Assembly: GCA_934359755.1 (NCBI GenBank)
Contig: CAKRLV010000008.1
Location: 55,530 to 119,529 of the forward strand
Source: an uncultured Agathobacter sp.
GTDB lineage: Bacteria; Bacillota; Clostridia; Lachnospirales; Lachnospiraceae
Direction of reading: 5' to 3'
DNA: 64,000 nucleotides
This document shows positions 50,475-60,122 of the stretch, piece after piece (the first letter of the stretch is position 1; every line of letters starts with the position of its first letter). The notes under the pieces are model-generated. The model had not been told where the DNA came from. It saw only the letters and a list, made by a program, of their open reading frames with translations, and searched no databases. The translations under genes were made by a program, and so were the position numbers.

Positions 50475-51878
50475 ATGAAAAAATATTGTAAGGATTTTGT
50501 TATTGCAATAAAAAATGGTGATGTGTGGACAAAATTATCCCTGCTCGTAATGGGAGCAGGGTATATAGGAAGAAAGCAGATAATAAAAGGTATTCTTATG
50601 ATACTGGTGGAAATATGTTTCTTTTTGTTTACATTTCGCTTCTCGATTGAATATATTTTAAAACTTGGAACACTTGGCACGGTTCAGAGAGAAGAAGTGT
50701 TTGATACACTGACGCTTACCAAGAAGGTAAATGATTATGATAATTCGCTGTTGATTCTGCTGATGGGAGTTATAGGAATACTGTGTATAGCCGCTTTTAT
50801 TCTTCTTTATATAAGTAATATGAAGGCTGTGTACAGATTGCAGCAGATTAGTGAAAGAGGTGGGCATGTCAACAGTTTTTGTGAGGATTTAAAATCATTA
50901 ATAGGTGGAAAATTTCATATAACGCTTTTAACATTGCCAGGTATAGGAATCATACTTGTGAACATAATACCGATACTGTTTATGATTTGCATTGCGTTTA
51001 CAAATTATGATATGGATCATCAGCCACCTACATATTTATTTACATGGGTTGGCTTAGAAAATTTCAGAAATCTGTTCACATCTACTTCTACAATTACATT
51101 TGGATATGTATTTGTAAGAACGTTGATCTGGACACTGATCTGGGCATTACTTGCCACATTAACAACATTTTTAGGTGGAATTCTTCTTGCACTTTTTATT
51201 AATCATAAAATGATTGTATGGAAAAAATTATGGAGGTCAATGTTTGTTGTTACTATTGCGGTTCCGCAGTTTGTAACATTGCTGCTGATAAGCAAGATGT
51301 TTGGAGATTACGGAATAATCAATAGTATATGTAATAATATAGGGCTTACAAAATTTCTACAGGATATAGGATTAGTTGGCTCAGGACTGACATTTATTCC
51401 ATTTTTGTCAAAACCGGGCTGGGCTCATGTGATGATAGTACTTATTAATATATGGGTAGGAGTTCCATATCAGATGATCAGTGCGACAGGAATACTGATG
51501 AATATTCCAGAAGATCAGTTAGAGAGTGCTCGAATTGATGGAGCTACAACTATGCAGATTTTCTGGAAGATAAAAATGCCATATATACTGTTTGTGATGG
51601 GACCAAGTCTGCTTACCGGTTTTATTGCAAATATAAATAATTTCAATGTTATTTATCTGTTGACGAGTGATTACGTGACATCAAATATGAAATATGCAAG
51701 CTCGAATGCTAAGGAAGTAGATCTTCTTGTGACATGGTTATTTACATTAACAAATGATTATTCAAATTACAAGATGGCATCCGTGATTGGTATCTGTGTA
51801 TTTGTAATATGTGCTGTATTTACATTGTTGACGTTTAACAAAATGATTGCAGGAAATAAAGAGGAGGAATTTCAGTAA
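50475..51878 (+). CDS. maltodextrin ABC permease, MalF type
   Basis: This 467-residue permease is longer than the mannan-locus one. Its N-terminal extension adds about two extra membrane segments (50-110), as in MalF. The EAA loop is ESARIDGATTMQIFWK followed by IKMPY. An uncommon N-terminal feature is the cytoplasmic stretch GDVWTKLSLLVMGAGYIGRKQIIKG, seen in related Firmicute MalF proteins. It shares the A of its TAATG junction with malG. With the binding protein upstream it should import linear malto-oligosaccharides. Confidence 0.93.
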   Translation: MKKYCKDFVIAIKNGDVWTKLSLLVMGAGYIGRKQIIKGILMILVEICFFLFTFRFSIEYILKLGTLGTVQREEVFDTLTLTKKVNDYDNSLLILLMGVIGILCIAAFILLYISNMKAVYRLQQISERGGHVNSFCEDLKSLIGGKFHITLLTLPGIGIILVNIIPILFMICIAFTNYDMDHQPPTYLFTWVGLENFRNLFTSTSTITFGYVFVRTLIWTLIWALLATLTTFLGGILLALFINHKMIVWKKLWRSMFVVTIAVPQFVTLLLISKMFGDYGIINSICNNIGLTKFLQDIGLVGSGLTFIPFLSKPGWAHVMIVLINIWVGVPYQMISATGILMNIPEDQLESARIDGATTMQIFWKIKMPYILFVMGPSLLTGFIANINNFNVIYLLTSDYVTSNMKYASSNAKEVDLLVTWLFTLTNDYSNYKMASVIGICVFVICAVFTLLTFNKMIAGNKEEEFQ

Positions 51879-52723
51879 TGAAAAAGAAAATAATCAAACC
51901 AGTATTTATGAATATTGGAATGGCAATTCTGGCTTTTATCTGGCTTATTCCTATTCTTTGGCTGGTCGTGACCTCATTTAGCAGTTATAAGGGAATAAAT
52001 ACTATGCATTTTTTCCCGACAGACTGGTCAGTGAACAACTATATACAGTTATTTTTTAAACCTGATACAGTTGCAAACTTTCCCGCATGGTTTAGAAATT
52101 CAATGTTTATAGGGATATTTAGTTGTATTATTTCAACGTTGTTTGTACTGATGGTAGCATATGCAATGAGCTGTATGCGTTTTAAAGCAAGAAAGACACT
52201 TATGAGTGTTGGGATAATTCTTGGAATGTTTCCGGGAGTTTTATCAATGATAGCAATTTACTTTGTTATGAAACTGGTGGGAATGACAGACAGTCTTGTG
52301 GGGCTTGTAATAATTTATTCGGCAGGATCTGGTCTGGGATATTTGATATGCAAAGGGTTCTTTGACACAATCCCTGCTTCGTTACGAGAAGCAGCAAAGA
52401 TGGAGGGCGCATCAGAGCTTTCTATTTTTGCAAGGATTGTTGTTCCTCTCTCAAGACCCATTATTGTATATACAGTTATAAATTCTTTTTTGGCACCATG
52501 GATGGATTTTGTCATGGCAAAACTTATGATAAGATCTAAAAATCCTACGGATTGGACAGTCGCTATGGGGCTGTTCAATCTGGTGCAAAGAACCCTTGTA
52601 GGAGATTATTTTTCACTGTTTTGTGCAGGGGGAGTGATGGTTGCAATTCCCATATCAATCCTGTTTGTGATTATGCAGAAATTCTATGTAGAGGGAATTA
52701 CGGGAGGTGCAGTTAAAGGATGA
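51878..52723 (+). CDS. maltodextrin ABC permease, MalG type
   Basis: This 281-residue inner-membrane permease has six predicted segments. The EAA motif reads EAAKMEGASELSIFAR followed by IVVPLSRP, and the ending EGITGGAVKG is typical of MalG. GGAGGAATTTC lies upstream of the ATG, which overlaps the previous stop by one base. The GH13 gene overlaps its own stop by four bases (ATGA), so import and hydrolysis are translationally coupled. Confidence 0.94.
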   Translation: MKKKIIKPVFMNIGMAILAFIWLIPILWLVVTSFSSYKGINTMHFFPTDWSVNNYIQLFFKPDTVANFPAWFRNSMFIGIFSCIISTLFVLMVAYAMSCMRFKARKTLMSVGIILGMFPGVLSMIAIYFVMKLVGMTDSLVGLVIIYSAGSGLGYLICKGFFDTIPASLREAAKMEGASELSIFARIVVPLSRPIIVYTVINSFLAPWMDFVMAKLMIRSKNPTDWTVAMGLFNLVQRTLVGDYFSLFCAGGVMVAIPISILFVIMQKFYVEGITGGAVKG

Positions 52724-54405
52724 TAAAAGAAGCAATTATGCATATACCATTATCAAAAGATGCATTTGCACTTGACGAATCACATCTTGTTGTCAGGCTT
52801 CGTACTGCAAGAGATGATATGAAAAAATGTCAGGTATACTATGGTGACAGAGTATGTATGCAGGAGCCGGTAATTGTAACAGAATGTCTGATGGATAAGG
52901 TTGCAACGGATGAATTGTTTGACTATTTTGAAGCACATATTTACAGTCCATATTCTAGAGTGTGCTATTATTTTAAATGCACAGGAATTGACGAGGAGGA
53001 GATATATGTCAGTGAATATGGATTGACTGACGAGATGAAATGTCATAGGACACAGTATTTCCAGTATCCATATATACATAGAGATGACATAATAAAACCT
53101 CCAGAATGGACGAGAGATATTGTAATGTACCATATCTTCCCAGACAGCTTTGCCAATGGAAAAAATCAGATTGATTGTAAAGGCATGGAAGTTGAGCTGG
53201 ATAATGAATTAAAAAGCAGAGTAAATAATGGTGGCACTATAAAAGGAATTACAGAAAGTCTTGAATATATAAGTTCACTTAATGTTAATTGCATATATCT
53301 TAATCCTATATTCTGCGCAGCTTCATATCATAAATATGATACTATAGATTATTTTGAAATTGATCCATGTTTTGGAACAAAAGATGATTTGAAAGAACTG
53401 GTAAGATGCTGTCATGAGAGAAATATCTATGTGATATTAGATGGCGTCTTTAATCATTGTGGAGATGGATTTTTTGCATTCAGAGATGTGCTTAAGAAGC
53501 AGGAAAAATCAAAGTATAAGAATTGGTTCTATAAATTGAAATTTCCGATAGATACAAATGTTCCACCGAATTATGAGGCATTTGCATACGTACCGGAAAT
53601 GCCAAAGCTTGATACTTCAAATAGGGAAGTTCAAAAGTACTTTTGTGATGTTGGAAGATATTGGATAAGAGAGGCTGGAATTGATGGTTGGAGACTTGAT
53701 GTGGCAAATGAAATAAATCATGATTTCTGGAGAGCTTTCAGGAAGGCTGTTAAGGAAGAAAAAGAGGATATCTTTTTGATAGGAGAGATATGGGAGGATT
53801 CTTCTGTATGGCTTATGGGCGATCAGTTTGATTCTACGATGAATTATAATTTTTCATATATTTGCAGAGAATTTTTTGCAGAGAGAAAAATAACTGCAAG
53901 TGAATTTGCACAGAAAATATGTCGTATGAATCTCCGTTATCCATCCGTAGTATCGCAGATGCAGATGAATTTTCTTGATACACATGATGTGCCAAGATTC
54001 CTGCATTATTGCGGAGAAAATGAAGAAAAATTAAAATTGGCATTGTTTTTTATGATGACAGCAGTAGGAATCCCATCAGTATTCTATGGTGATGAGAAGA
54101 AGATAAGTGGTGAGACAGAACCACAGTATCGCAGTCCTATGTCATGGAAGCAGAAAGACAGTCTGGAAAAATATTTTGCAGAAACAATAAAAATGAGACG
54201 GACACATCAGGCATTACAGACCGGTACATTCAAAATCGAGTATACAAGCGATGAGGAAAATATAGTTGTATTTGAACGCAGGAATGATGAGGAATGTTTG
54301 TATGTCATAATTAACAACAGTGATATGGATGTAGAAATTCATTTGGAGAAGACTGGTGAGATAGAATGTGAGGCGATGAGTGGACGAATTTTAGAGGTAA
54401 AATAG
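52720..54405 (+). CDS. GH13_20-type neopullulanase/cyclomaltodextrinase
   Basis: This cytoplasmic alpha-glucan hydrolase has 561 residues and no signal peptide. An N-terminal beta domain (about 1-120, CBM34-like) is followed by the TIM barrel with LNVNCIYLNPIF, VILDGVFNHCGDGF, nucleophile Asp in GWRLDVANE, acid/base Glu in LIGEIWED, and the third Asp in NFLDTHD. It should hydrolyse imported malto-oligosaccharides, cyclodextrins or pullulan fragments. The C-terminal beta domain is short. It is the last gene of the operon and ends about 75 bp before a terminator. Confidence 0.92.
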   Translation: MIKEAIMHIPLSKDAFALDESHLVVRLRTARDDMKKCQVYYGDRVCMQEPVIVTECLMDKVATDELFDYFEAHIYSPYSRVCYYFKCTGIDEEEIYVSEYGLTDEMKCHRTQYFQYPYIHRDDIIKPPEWTRDIVMYHIFPDSFANGKNQIDCKGMEVELDNELKSRVNNGGTIKGITESLEYISSLNVNCIYLNPIFCAASYHKYDTIDYFEIDPCFGTKDDLKELVRCCHERNIYVILDGVFNHCGDGFFAFRDVLKKQEKSKYKNWFYKLKFPIDTNVPPNYEAFAYVPEMPKLDTSNREVQKYFCDVGRYWIREAGIDGWRLDVANEINHDFWRAFRKAVKEEKEDIFLIGEIWEDSSVWLMGDQFDSTMNYNFSYICREFFAERKITASEFAQKICRMNLRYPSVVSQMQMNFLDTHDVPRFLHYCGENEEKLKLALFFMMTAVGIPSVFYGDEKKISGETEPQYRSPMSWKQKDSLEKYFAETIKMRRTHQALQTGTFKIEYTSDEENIVVFERRNDEECLYVIINNSDMDVEIHLEKTGEIECEAMSGRILEVK

Positions 54406-54480
54406 GAGATGGAAAGAACTATTGAAATTAAATATAGAAAATGTTAATAATATTTAAAAGTATAAGCAGAACATATTTAT

Positions 54481-54509
54481 AAAAGTCAGGTTGATTGCCT
54501 GACTTTTTT
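54481..54509 (+). terminator. rho-independent terminator of the malto-oligosaccharide operon
   Basis: AAAGTCAGG pairs with CCTGACTTT around a 7-nt loop, with a TTTTTT tail and further Ts. It separates this operon from the accessory genes downstream. Confidence 0.92.
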
Positions 54510-54587
54510 GTTCTCTTGGAAGAATGTTTATATTATGATAAAATCAATTATAAGATTATAGAGTCTTAATGAAAGGGGTATATATTT

Positions 54588-56174
54588 GTGGGTAGATTTT
54601 TAAATCCTGGTAACGGAGCTTTTCAGACTACATTAAATTCAGAAATATATATAGATAAATCAATACTTCTTGCATATACAAATAAAGTGTTGGGGACAGA
54701 GCAGGCATTTTTGTGTAATAGCAGACCACGGCGGTTTGGAAAATCAATAACTGCAAATATGATTGCTGCCTATTATAGCAGAGGTTGTGACTCAAGGAAG
54801 ATGTTTTCTGAACTCAAGATAAGTAAGCTTGATTCATATGAAGCTAATCTAAACAAATATGATGTTATACATCTCGATGTGCAGTGGTGTATGATGGACG
54901 CTGGAAGTGTGGATAACACAGTAGAATATATGAATCAGAGTGTATTGAAAGAGCTTGTTGATGAATATGGGGATGTTATTCCAGCAACTGTAAAGACCGT
55001 ATATGGAGCTATGTCATATATCAATGCAGCAACAGGAAATCGATTTGTTATTATAATTGATGAATGGGATGTCTTGATTCGTGACGAGGCTTCAAACCAA
55101 AAAGTTCAGGATGAATATATTAATTTTTTACGGGGAATGTTTAAAGGGTTAGAACCTTCCAAATATGTTGCACTGGCATATCTGACAGGAATTTTACCAG
55201 TAAAAAAATTAAAGACACAGTCAGCACTTAATAATTTTGAAGAGTATACGATGCTTGATGCGGGACCACTTTCTTCTTACGTAGGGTTTACCGATGATGA
55301 GGTGAAAGAACTTTGTGTTAAATATAACAGGGATTATGAAGAAGTAAGAAATTGGTATGATGGTTACAGACTTTCTGATAAGCATATATATAATCCTAAA
55401 GCTGTAGTAAGTGTTATGATTCGCGGTGGTTTTAAAAGTTACTGGTCTCAGACAGGAACATATGAGTCAGTTCTTCCACTTATTAATAAGGACTTTGATG
55501 GATTAAAAACAGCAATTATATCTATGATTTCTGGTGATGAGGTGAATGTAAAAACATCTACATTTCAGAATGATATGGTGACTTTCAGAAATAAAGATGA
55601 TGTTCTTACATTGCTTATTCATCTTGGATATCTTGCATATAATCAGAATAAGCAGACCGCATATATCCCGAATGAAGAAATCCGTATGGAATTTATGGAT
55701 GCCATAGAGGATGATAAATGGGATGAGTTAATACAATTTGAGAAAATGTCAGGGGCATTAGTTGAAGCAACGTTAAATAGAGAAGCGGAGAAAGTTGCAG
55801 ATTATATTGAGAAAATCCATATAGAATATGCTTCTGTAATTAGATATAACGACGAGAACTCATTGAGCAGTGTGCTTACAATAGCATATCTGGGGGCTAT
55901 GAAATATTATTTCAAACCTATTCGCGAATTGCCGGCAGGTAGAGGATTCGCTGATTTTGTGTTTATTCCTAAAACAGAATATATGAATTATTATCCAGCA
56001 TTGGTTGTAGAATTGAAATGGAATAAAAATGCAGATACTGCAATTCAGCAGATTTATGATAGAAAATATCCAAACGGGCTATTAACGTATAGTGGAAACA
56101 TTTTACTTGTAGGAATAAATTATGATAAAAATACAAAGATACATGAGTGTAGGATTGAGGAGTTCACAAAATAG
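54588..56174 (+). CDS. AAA-ATPase-like / PD-(D/E)XK nuclease superfamily protein (DUF1703 type)
   Basis: This 528-residue protein has an N-terminal AAA-ATPase-like domain: IYIDKSILLAYTNKVLG, then the phosphate-binding NSRPRRFGKSITANM, and the Walker-B-like FVIIIDEWDVLIRDEA. The C-terminal part ends in a PD-(D/E)XK-like core (GRGFADFVFIPK, then PALVVELKWNKNADTAIQQI). Such proteins are abundant in gut Firmicutes and Bacteroidetes; no function is established, and defence or selfish roles have been suggested. The start is GTG with AAAGGGG upstream. It is followed by a NERD-domain gene 35 bp downstream. Confidence 0.88.
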   Translation: MGRFLNPGNGAFQTTLNSEIYIDKSILLAYTNKVLGTEQAFLCNSRPRRFGKSITANMIAAYYSRGCDSRKMFSELKISKLDSYEANLNKYDVIHLDVQWCMMDAGSVDNTVEYMNQSVLKELVDEYGDVIPATVKTVYGAMSYINAATGNRFVIIIDEWDVLIRDEASNQKVQDEYINFLRGMFKGLEPSKYVALAYLTGILPVKKLKTQSALNNFEEYTMLDAGPLSSYVGFTDDEVKELCVKYNRDYEEVRNWYDGYRLSDKHIYNPKAVVSVMIRGGFKSYWSQTGTYESVLPLINKDFDGLKTAIISMISGDEVNVKTSTFQNDMVTFRNKDDVLTLLIHLGYLAYNQNKQTAYIPNEEIRMEFMDAIEDDKWDELIQFEKMSGALVEATLNREAEKVADYIEKIHIEYASVIRYNDENSLSSVLTIAYLGAMKYYFKPIRELPAGRGFADFVFIPKTEYMNYYPALVVELKWNKNADTAIQQIYDRKYPNGLLTYSGNILLVGINYDKNTKIHECRIEEFTK

Positions 56175-56209
56175 TAATATTGGTATGTGAGTAAACAAAA
56201 GGAGAGCGT

Positions 56210-57178
56210 ATGGAGATGTTATCGGAAAAAGAATTTTGGTTTGGCGCAATAATATTTATCTTTTTAATAATTCTTGTAATATTAAAAATCACAAAGAAAA
56301 AGGACAGATGGGTTTCAACAGAAAGCTTTGAGAGGGAAAAGAAGAAACTTCATCCTCATTTTTCCGAAAAAGAATACAAAAATTTTATGAATTTTCTAGA
56401 TTCATATAAGGGCGGATTTGTAAGGAGAAAATCAGGCAGAATAGTATACCAGGATTACCTGAACAAAGAAAAAGGTGATTTGAAGGGAATATTCTATAAT
56501 CTTTTTGTGGAGAATCCGAATATAAGCGTGACGCAGAAAGAAGAGTTTAGGGCTTTTCTTATATCAATCGGTGTAAATGGAGTAAGCGAAAGACCAGAAT
56601 ATGAGACAAGGGATAGCCGGTTGAGGAATAAAAATATTGATAAAAATGAGTATTTGCGAAAAGAAGTAGGTAATATTGGTGAGCAGATTGTAAGGGATGA
56701 ACTTAAAAAGATTGAGAAACACAACTATGCGGTAATCAATGGACCTGTGCTGAAATATAACGATACGATTAAGGAATTTGACCATATAGTGGTAGGCGAA
56801 AATGGTGTGTTTTGTATTGAGACAAAGGCATTTGGAATGACCGAAGGAGAATCAACGCACGCGACAATATTTATTGATAAGGGTGATAAATGGTCTATCA
56901 GAAAAAATAAACATAATAAGGAACTTGAGTCGCCGACGGAGCAGATTATAGAGGAAAAGACATTGCTCGAAAATGTTATTGCATCAAGTATGTTGACTGT
57001 TCATCCAGTACTTGTACTGAGTAATAAGGATATTAATGTGAAAAATAATATCCGACTTCCTTATGATATTGTAAGAGTAGATGGCTTGTTAGATTACATA
57101 TCAAACTATATAGATGCAGTTACTGAGAATGATAAGATGTTTGTTCTAAGTGACATAGATAGATGTAGGATAAATTAG
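56210..57178 (+). CDS. membrane-anchored NERD-domain protein
   Basis: This 322-residue protein has an N-terminal membrane segment (about 9-26), a charged helical region, and a C-terminal nuclease-related domain: GNIGEQIVRDELKK, then EFDHIVVGENGVFCIETKAFG, which keeps the D-x(n)-E-x-K residues of the nuclease fold. NERD domains are thought to process nucleic acids, but most are uncharacterised. AAAGGAGAGCG precedes the ATG. It lies between the AAA/PD-(D/E)XK gene and a small DUF3006-like gene, in an island of small accessory genes. Confidence 0.85.
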   Translation: MEMLSEKEFWFGAIIFIFLIILVILKITKKKDRWVSTESFEREKKKLHPHFSEKEYKNFMNFLDSYKGGFVRRKSGRIVYQDYLNKEKGDLKGIFYNLFVENPNISVTQKEEFRAFLISIGVNGVSERPEYETRDSRLRNKNIDKNEYLRKEVGNIGEQIVRDELKKIEKHNYAVINGPVLKYNDTIKEFDHIVVGENGVFCIETKAFGMTEGESTHATIFIDKGDKWSIRKNKHNKELESPTEQIIEEKTLLENVIASSMLTVHPVLVLSNKDINVKNNIRLPYDIVRVDGLLDYISNYIDAVTENDKMFVLSDIDRCRIN

Positions 57179-57202
57179 CAGAGGAGTAAATGGAGGATTA
57201 AA

Positions 57203-57373
57203 ATGGAGACATGGTATTATGAAGTAGTTTCAATAGACGGAGATTATGCGAACTTACGAAGAACTGATATAGAATCCACAGATTTGAAACTGGTGGCAAG
57301 AGCACTACTTCCAGCAGAAATTTATGAGGGATGTAAGTTGAAATATGAGCTGCTGCAATATTTTATGGAATAA
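57203..57373 (+). CDS. small DUF3006-like protein
   Basis: A 56-codon frame begins METWYYEVVSIDGDYANLRR and continues to ALLPAEIYEGCKLKYELLQ. Its strand pattern (IDGDYA, then LP..I.EG..L) resembles DUF3006, a small beta-barrel family with no known role. AAATGGAGGATTAAA places a GGAGG site 8 nt upstream of the ATG, which supports translation. It follows the NERD gene by 24 bp. The family match is by eye. Confidence 0.6.
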   Translation: METWYYEVVSIDGDYANLRRTDIESTDLKLVARALLPAEIYEGCKLKYELLQYFME

Positions 57374-57529
57374 CACGTAATTTATAAAATAATAAGTTAA
57401 GAAGCTGCTATGGTTAGCAGTTTGCGATGTGCTGTCATACCTTGTGAAGTGGTATCTGGAAAAAGAAGAGGCAGATAAGATAAACCGAAGGATTGCAGAG
57501 CGCAGAAGAAAAAAAGGAGAATGAATGAA

Positions 57530-58090
57530 ATGATGTTATACCACTATTTTGATTCTACAATAGGTCCGTTTCGTAATTTATCTGATCTGACGGATGAGGA
57601 GGCAGACCGTGTGATTTTGCAGTTCAGGCAGCAAAAGAGAGATTCTTTTTGTGCTAAGAGAACAGCAGATTATATGAAAATGCGTAGATATTATGAGAAT
57701 ATTCTGCGCGAAGAATTTCAGAAAAAAGGCGGAATAATAAAGCGTCGGGCACCACATTATATGGTGGTGGAAGCTTGTCAATGGCTGGCTTCATGGTATG
57801 AAAACAGTGAGTTTATATCTATTCCTATCACAGAGTTTGATGTAAGGACTATTTCATTTACTTATGGAGATTCACATCCTACATTTAGCGATAAAATAAC
57901 TGATGGAAAAGAATATCGGAAAAAGCTTTATACCTATGATGAAATTTTACAGATAATAGATAAATATGGTTATCCGCAGGAGTGGAACAGTGAAGGAAAA
58001 TATGGACCTGAACGATATATCGAAGCTCACATCTGGAGCGATGAGGTAATACAAAAATATAGTTTATGTGCGACTGAAAAATTTGTGTGA
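57530..58090 (+). CDS. conserved hypothetical protein
   Basis: This soluble protein of about 186 residues begins MMLYHYFDSTIGPFRNLSDL and contains APHYMVVEACQWLASWYE, FDVRTISFTYGDSHPTFS and KYGPERYIEAHIWSDE. It appears to belong to a family common in Clostridia with no assigned function. An upstream ATG at 57521 is only 2-3 nt from the AAGGAG site, so the start at 57530 (or 57533) is preferred. No catalytic motif was recognised. Between 57374 and 57520 an open but start-less frame rich in Lys and Glu is seen and is not called. Confidence 0.75.
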   Translation: MMLYHYFDSTIGPFRNLSDLTDEEADRVILQFRQQKRDSFCAKRTADYMKMRRYYENILREEFQKKGGIIKRRAPHYMVVEACQWLASWYENSEFISIPITEFDVRTISFTYGDSHPTFSDKITDGKEYRKKLYTYDEILQIIDKYGYPQEWNSEGKYGPERYIEAHIWSDEVIQKYSLCATEKFV

Positions 58091-58144
58091 GAGTGAAGGA
58101 ATATAAGGACGAATAGATAACAGGGAGATAACAGGGAAAAATAT

Positions 58145-58588
58145 AATATTAGCCTTAGGCAAATTACAGAAGATAATTTTATTGAAGCATTTAATTTGAA
58201 ACTTGCAAACGGACAGGAACATTTTGTTTCACATCCAATTCGAAGCCTTGCACAGGCTTATGTTTACAGGAATCAATGTCAGCCGTTTGGAATCTATAAG
58301 GATGATACTATGATTGGTTATGTCATGGTGATTTATGATTATGATATTCCGGAATACGATATATGGCATATGATGATTGATGAATCTAATCAGGGACAGG
58401 GGTATGGAAGGATTGCATTGGATCTGACGATTGAGTACATTAAAACGAAACCCTTTGGAGCATCGGACAAAGTAACATTAACCTGCAATATGGACAATAT
58501 TCATGCATTAAATTTATATAAGAACAAAGGGTTTAAAGAGACTGGTGCGATGGATGAAGATGAGATAGAGCTATCCTTGATGTTATAG
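58145..58588 (+). pseudogene. GNAT acetyltransferase that seems to lack a start codon
   Basis: The frame reads NISLRQITEDNFIEAFNLKLANGQEHFV, the normal beginning of a spermidine-acetyltransferase-like GNAT domain. It continues through the acetyl-CoA loop ESNQGQGYGRIALDL to NALN-like NIHALNLYKNKGFKETG. The codon where ATG would be expected is TAT, with no ATG, GTG or TTG before the first TTG at 58196, which is already inside the domain. Either translation starts at AUU or the 58196 TTG, or the gene is dead. The core is otherwise intact. Confidence 0.6.
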
Positions 58589-58860
58589 TAAGCAATTATC
58601 CGAGAGAGGCATTCTATCAGATGCCGTTTCAAGGTGCAAATGGTTATCATAGTAAAACACTTGCATATTCTATCTGGCACATTTTTAGAATTGAAGATAT
58701 AGTGGCACATGAACTAATAAAAAAAGATAAACAGATTTTGTTTACAGATTCATATGAGAAAAAAATACAAGCACCTATCATTACCACACGTTGGATGAAA
58801 GAACTTAATTATACAAAACGATGGGGAATTTACAACTGTGAAGTTTACAAGAACTTGTAA
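58564..58860 (+). pseudogene. DinB-like family remnant (truncated at both ends)
   Basis: An open frame reads SNYPREAFYQMPFQGANGYHSKTLAYSIWHIFRIEDIVAHELI and then PIITT, which matches the first part of a DinB-like family in Clostridia. The frame opens inside the end of the GNAT gene without a start codon, and soon after PIITT it jumps to an unrelated short ending (TRWMKELNYTKRWGIYNCEVYKNL). Residual length is about half the expected. The only ATG (58621) would omit part of the motif. I read it as a deletion remnant. Confidence 0.55.
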
Positions 58861-58967
58861 GTAGTGAGTTATTAATAACAACAAAAGCATATACGCTGAA
58901 GCAGCGTAAGTTAAAGAATTAAACGAAAGATAAATAGACTATATGATTATGCAGAGAGGGGATTTAT

Positions 58968-60122
58968 ATGAAATTGTTACACTTAAGTGATTTACATTTG
59001 GGAAAATCACTAGGGGATTTTGATTTGATTGAGGATCAGAAATATATTTTAAATCAGGTATTGGATTTAATAGATGAAGAATCTGTAGATGCGGTCTTGA
59101 TTGCTGGGGATGTATATGATAAATCCGTTCCCAGTGAGGCCGCAACTCGTATATTAGATTCTTTTTTGAGTGAGTTAGCAGCTAAGAAGGTGAAAACATT
59201 TATGATAAGTGGAAACCATGATTCAGACGATAGACTGAATTATGGAAGTACACTTTTTGAAAGTAATCAAGTCTATATTTCTGCCATTTATGATGGACAT
59301 CTTGATAAGCATGTTATTAATGACGGTGAAACAGAAATTAATATTTATTTACTTCCGTTTATCAAGGCATCTCAGGTAAAACATTTTTTCCCCAAGGCGG
59401 AGATAGAATCATATGAGGATGCAGTAAGAGTTGTACTTGCAAATGCAGATATTGATGAAAAGAAAAAGAATATATTAGTTGCCCATCAATTTGTTGCGGG
59501 CAAAGGCGAGGATCCTATGTTAGGTGGATCAGAAGGCGCTGGAACTCAGAGTGTTGGTCTGGTAGAAAAAATTGGATATGATTTATTCAATATGTTTGAT
59601 TATGTTGCTCTTGGTCATATACATTCGCCACAGAGTGTTGGTCGATGTGAAGTAAGATATTCAGGATCACCACTTAAGTATTCGTTGAGTGAAGTCAATA
59701 ATGAAAAATCTGTGCCTATAATAAATGTTGATAAGAATGGAGTGGAGATAAATTTAATTCCACTAAAGCCGATGCGTAATATGCGTCATATAGTAGGCAA
59801 AATGGAAGAACTATTAAACAAAGCAAATGTAAAAACACCGGAGGATTTTATTTATGTAACATTAACGGATGAAGAAATAATAAATGATGCAATGGGTGTT
59901 TTCCAACAGGTGTATCCCAATACTGTGAAAATTGATTATGACAATTCACATACCAGGGAAATTGAACAGGTTGATATATCGAAAATAGCACAAAACAAGT
60001 CCTTCTCGGAATTGATAGGAGATTTCTATAGACTTATATATAATTGTGAAATAAGCGAAGAGGAATTAGGCGTGATGAGAGTAGCGGCAAGAGAGGCAGG
60101 TGTTATTGATGAAACCAATTAA
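58968..60122 (+). CDS. sbcD: exonuclease subunit SbcD
   Basis: The nuclease subunit of the SbcCD (Mre11-like) complex has 384 residues. Metal-binding phosphoesterase motifs are intact: LHLSDLHLGKSLG, LIAGDVYDKS, ISGNHDSDDRL, VAHQFV and ALGHIHSPQ. The complex cleaves hairpins and protein-blocked DNA ends, and restricts long palindromes. GAGAGGGGATTTAT precedes the ATG. It overlaps sbcC by 14 bp, the standard arrangement. The window contains several large palindromes that are potential substrates. Confidence 0.96.
   Translation: MKLLHLSDLHLGKSLGDFDLIEDQKYILNQVLDLIDEESVDAVLIAGDVYDKSVPSEAATRILDSFLSELAAKKVKTFMISGNHDSDDRLNYGSTLFESNQVYISAIYDGHLDKHVINDGETEINIYLLPFIKASQVKHFFPKAEIESYEDAVRVVLANADIDEKKKNILVAHQFVAGKGEDPMLGGSEGAGTQSVGLVEKIGYDLFNMFDYVALGHIHSPQSVGRCEVRYSGSPLKYSLSEVNNEKSVPIINVDKNGVEINLIPLKPMRNMRHIVGKMEELLNKANVKTPEDFIYVTLTDEEIINDAMGVFQQVYPNTVKIDYDNSHTREIEQVDISKIAQNKSFSELIGDFYRLIYNCEISEEELGVMRVAAREAGVIDETN

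Noticed and set aside
57386..57523. Lys/Glu-rich open frame before the conserved hypothetical gene (ending AERRRKKGE)
   Set aside because: No start codon with a ribosome binding site; it may be a remnant, but evidence is too thin to call.
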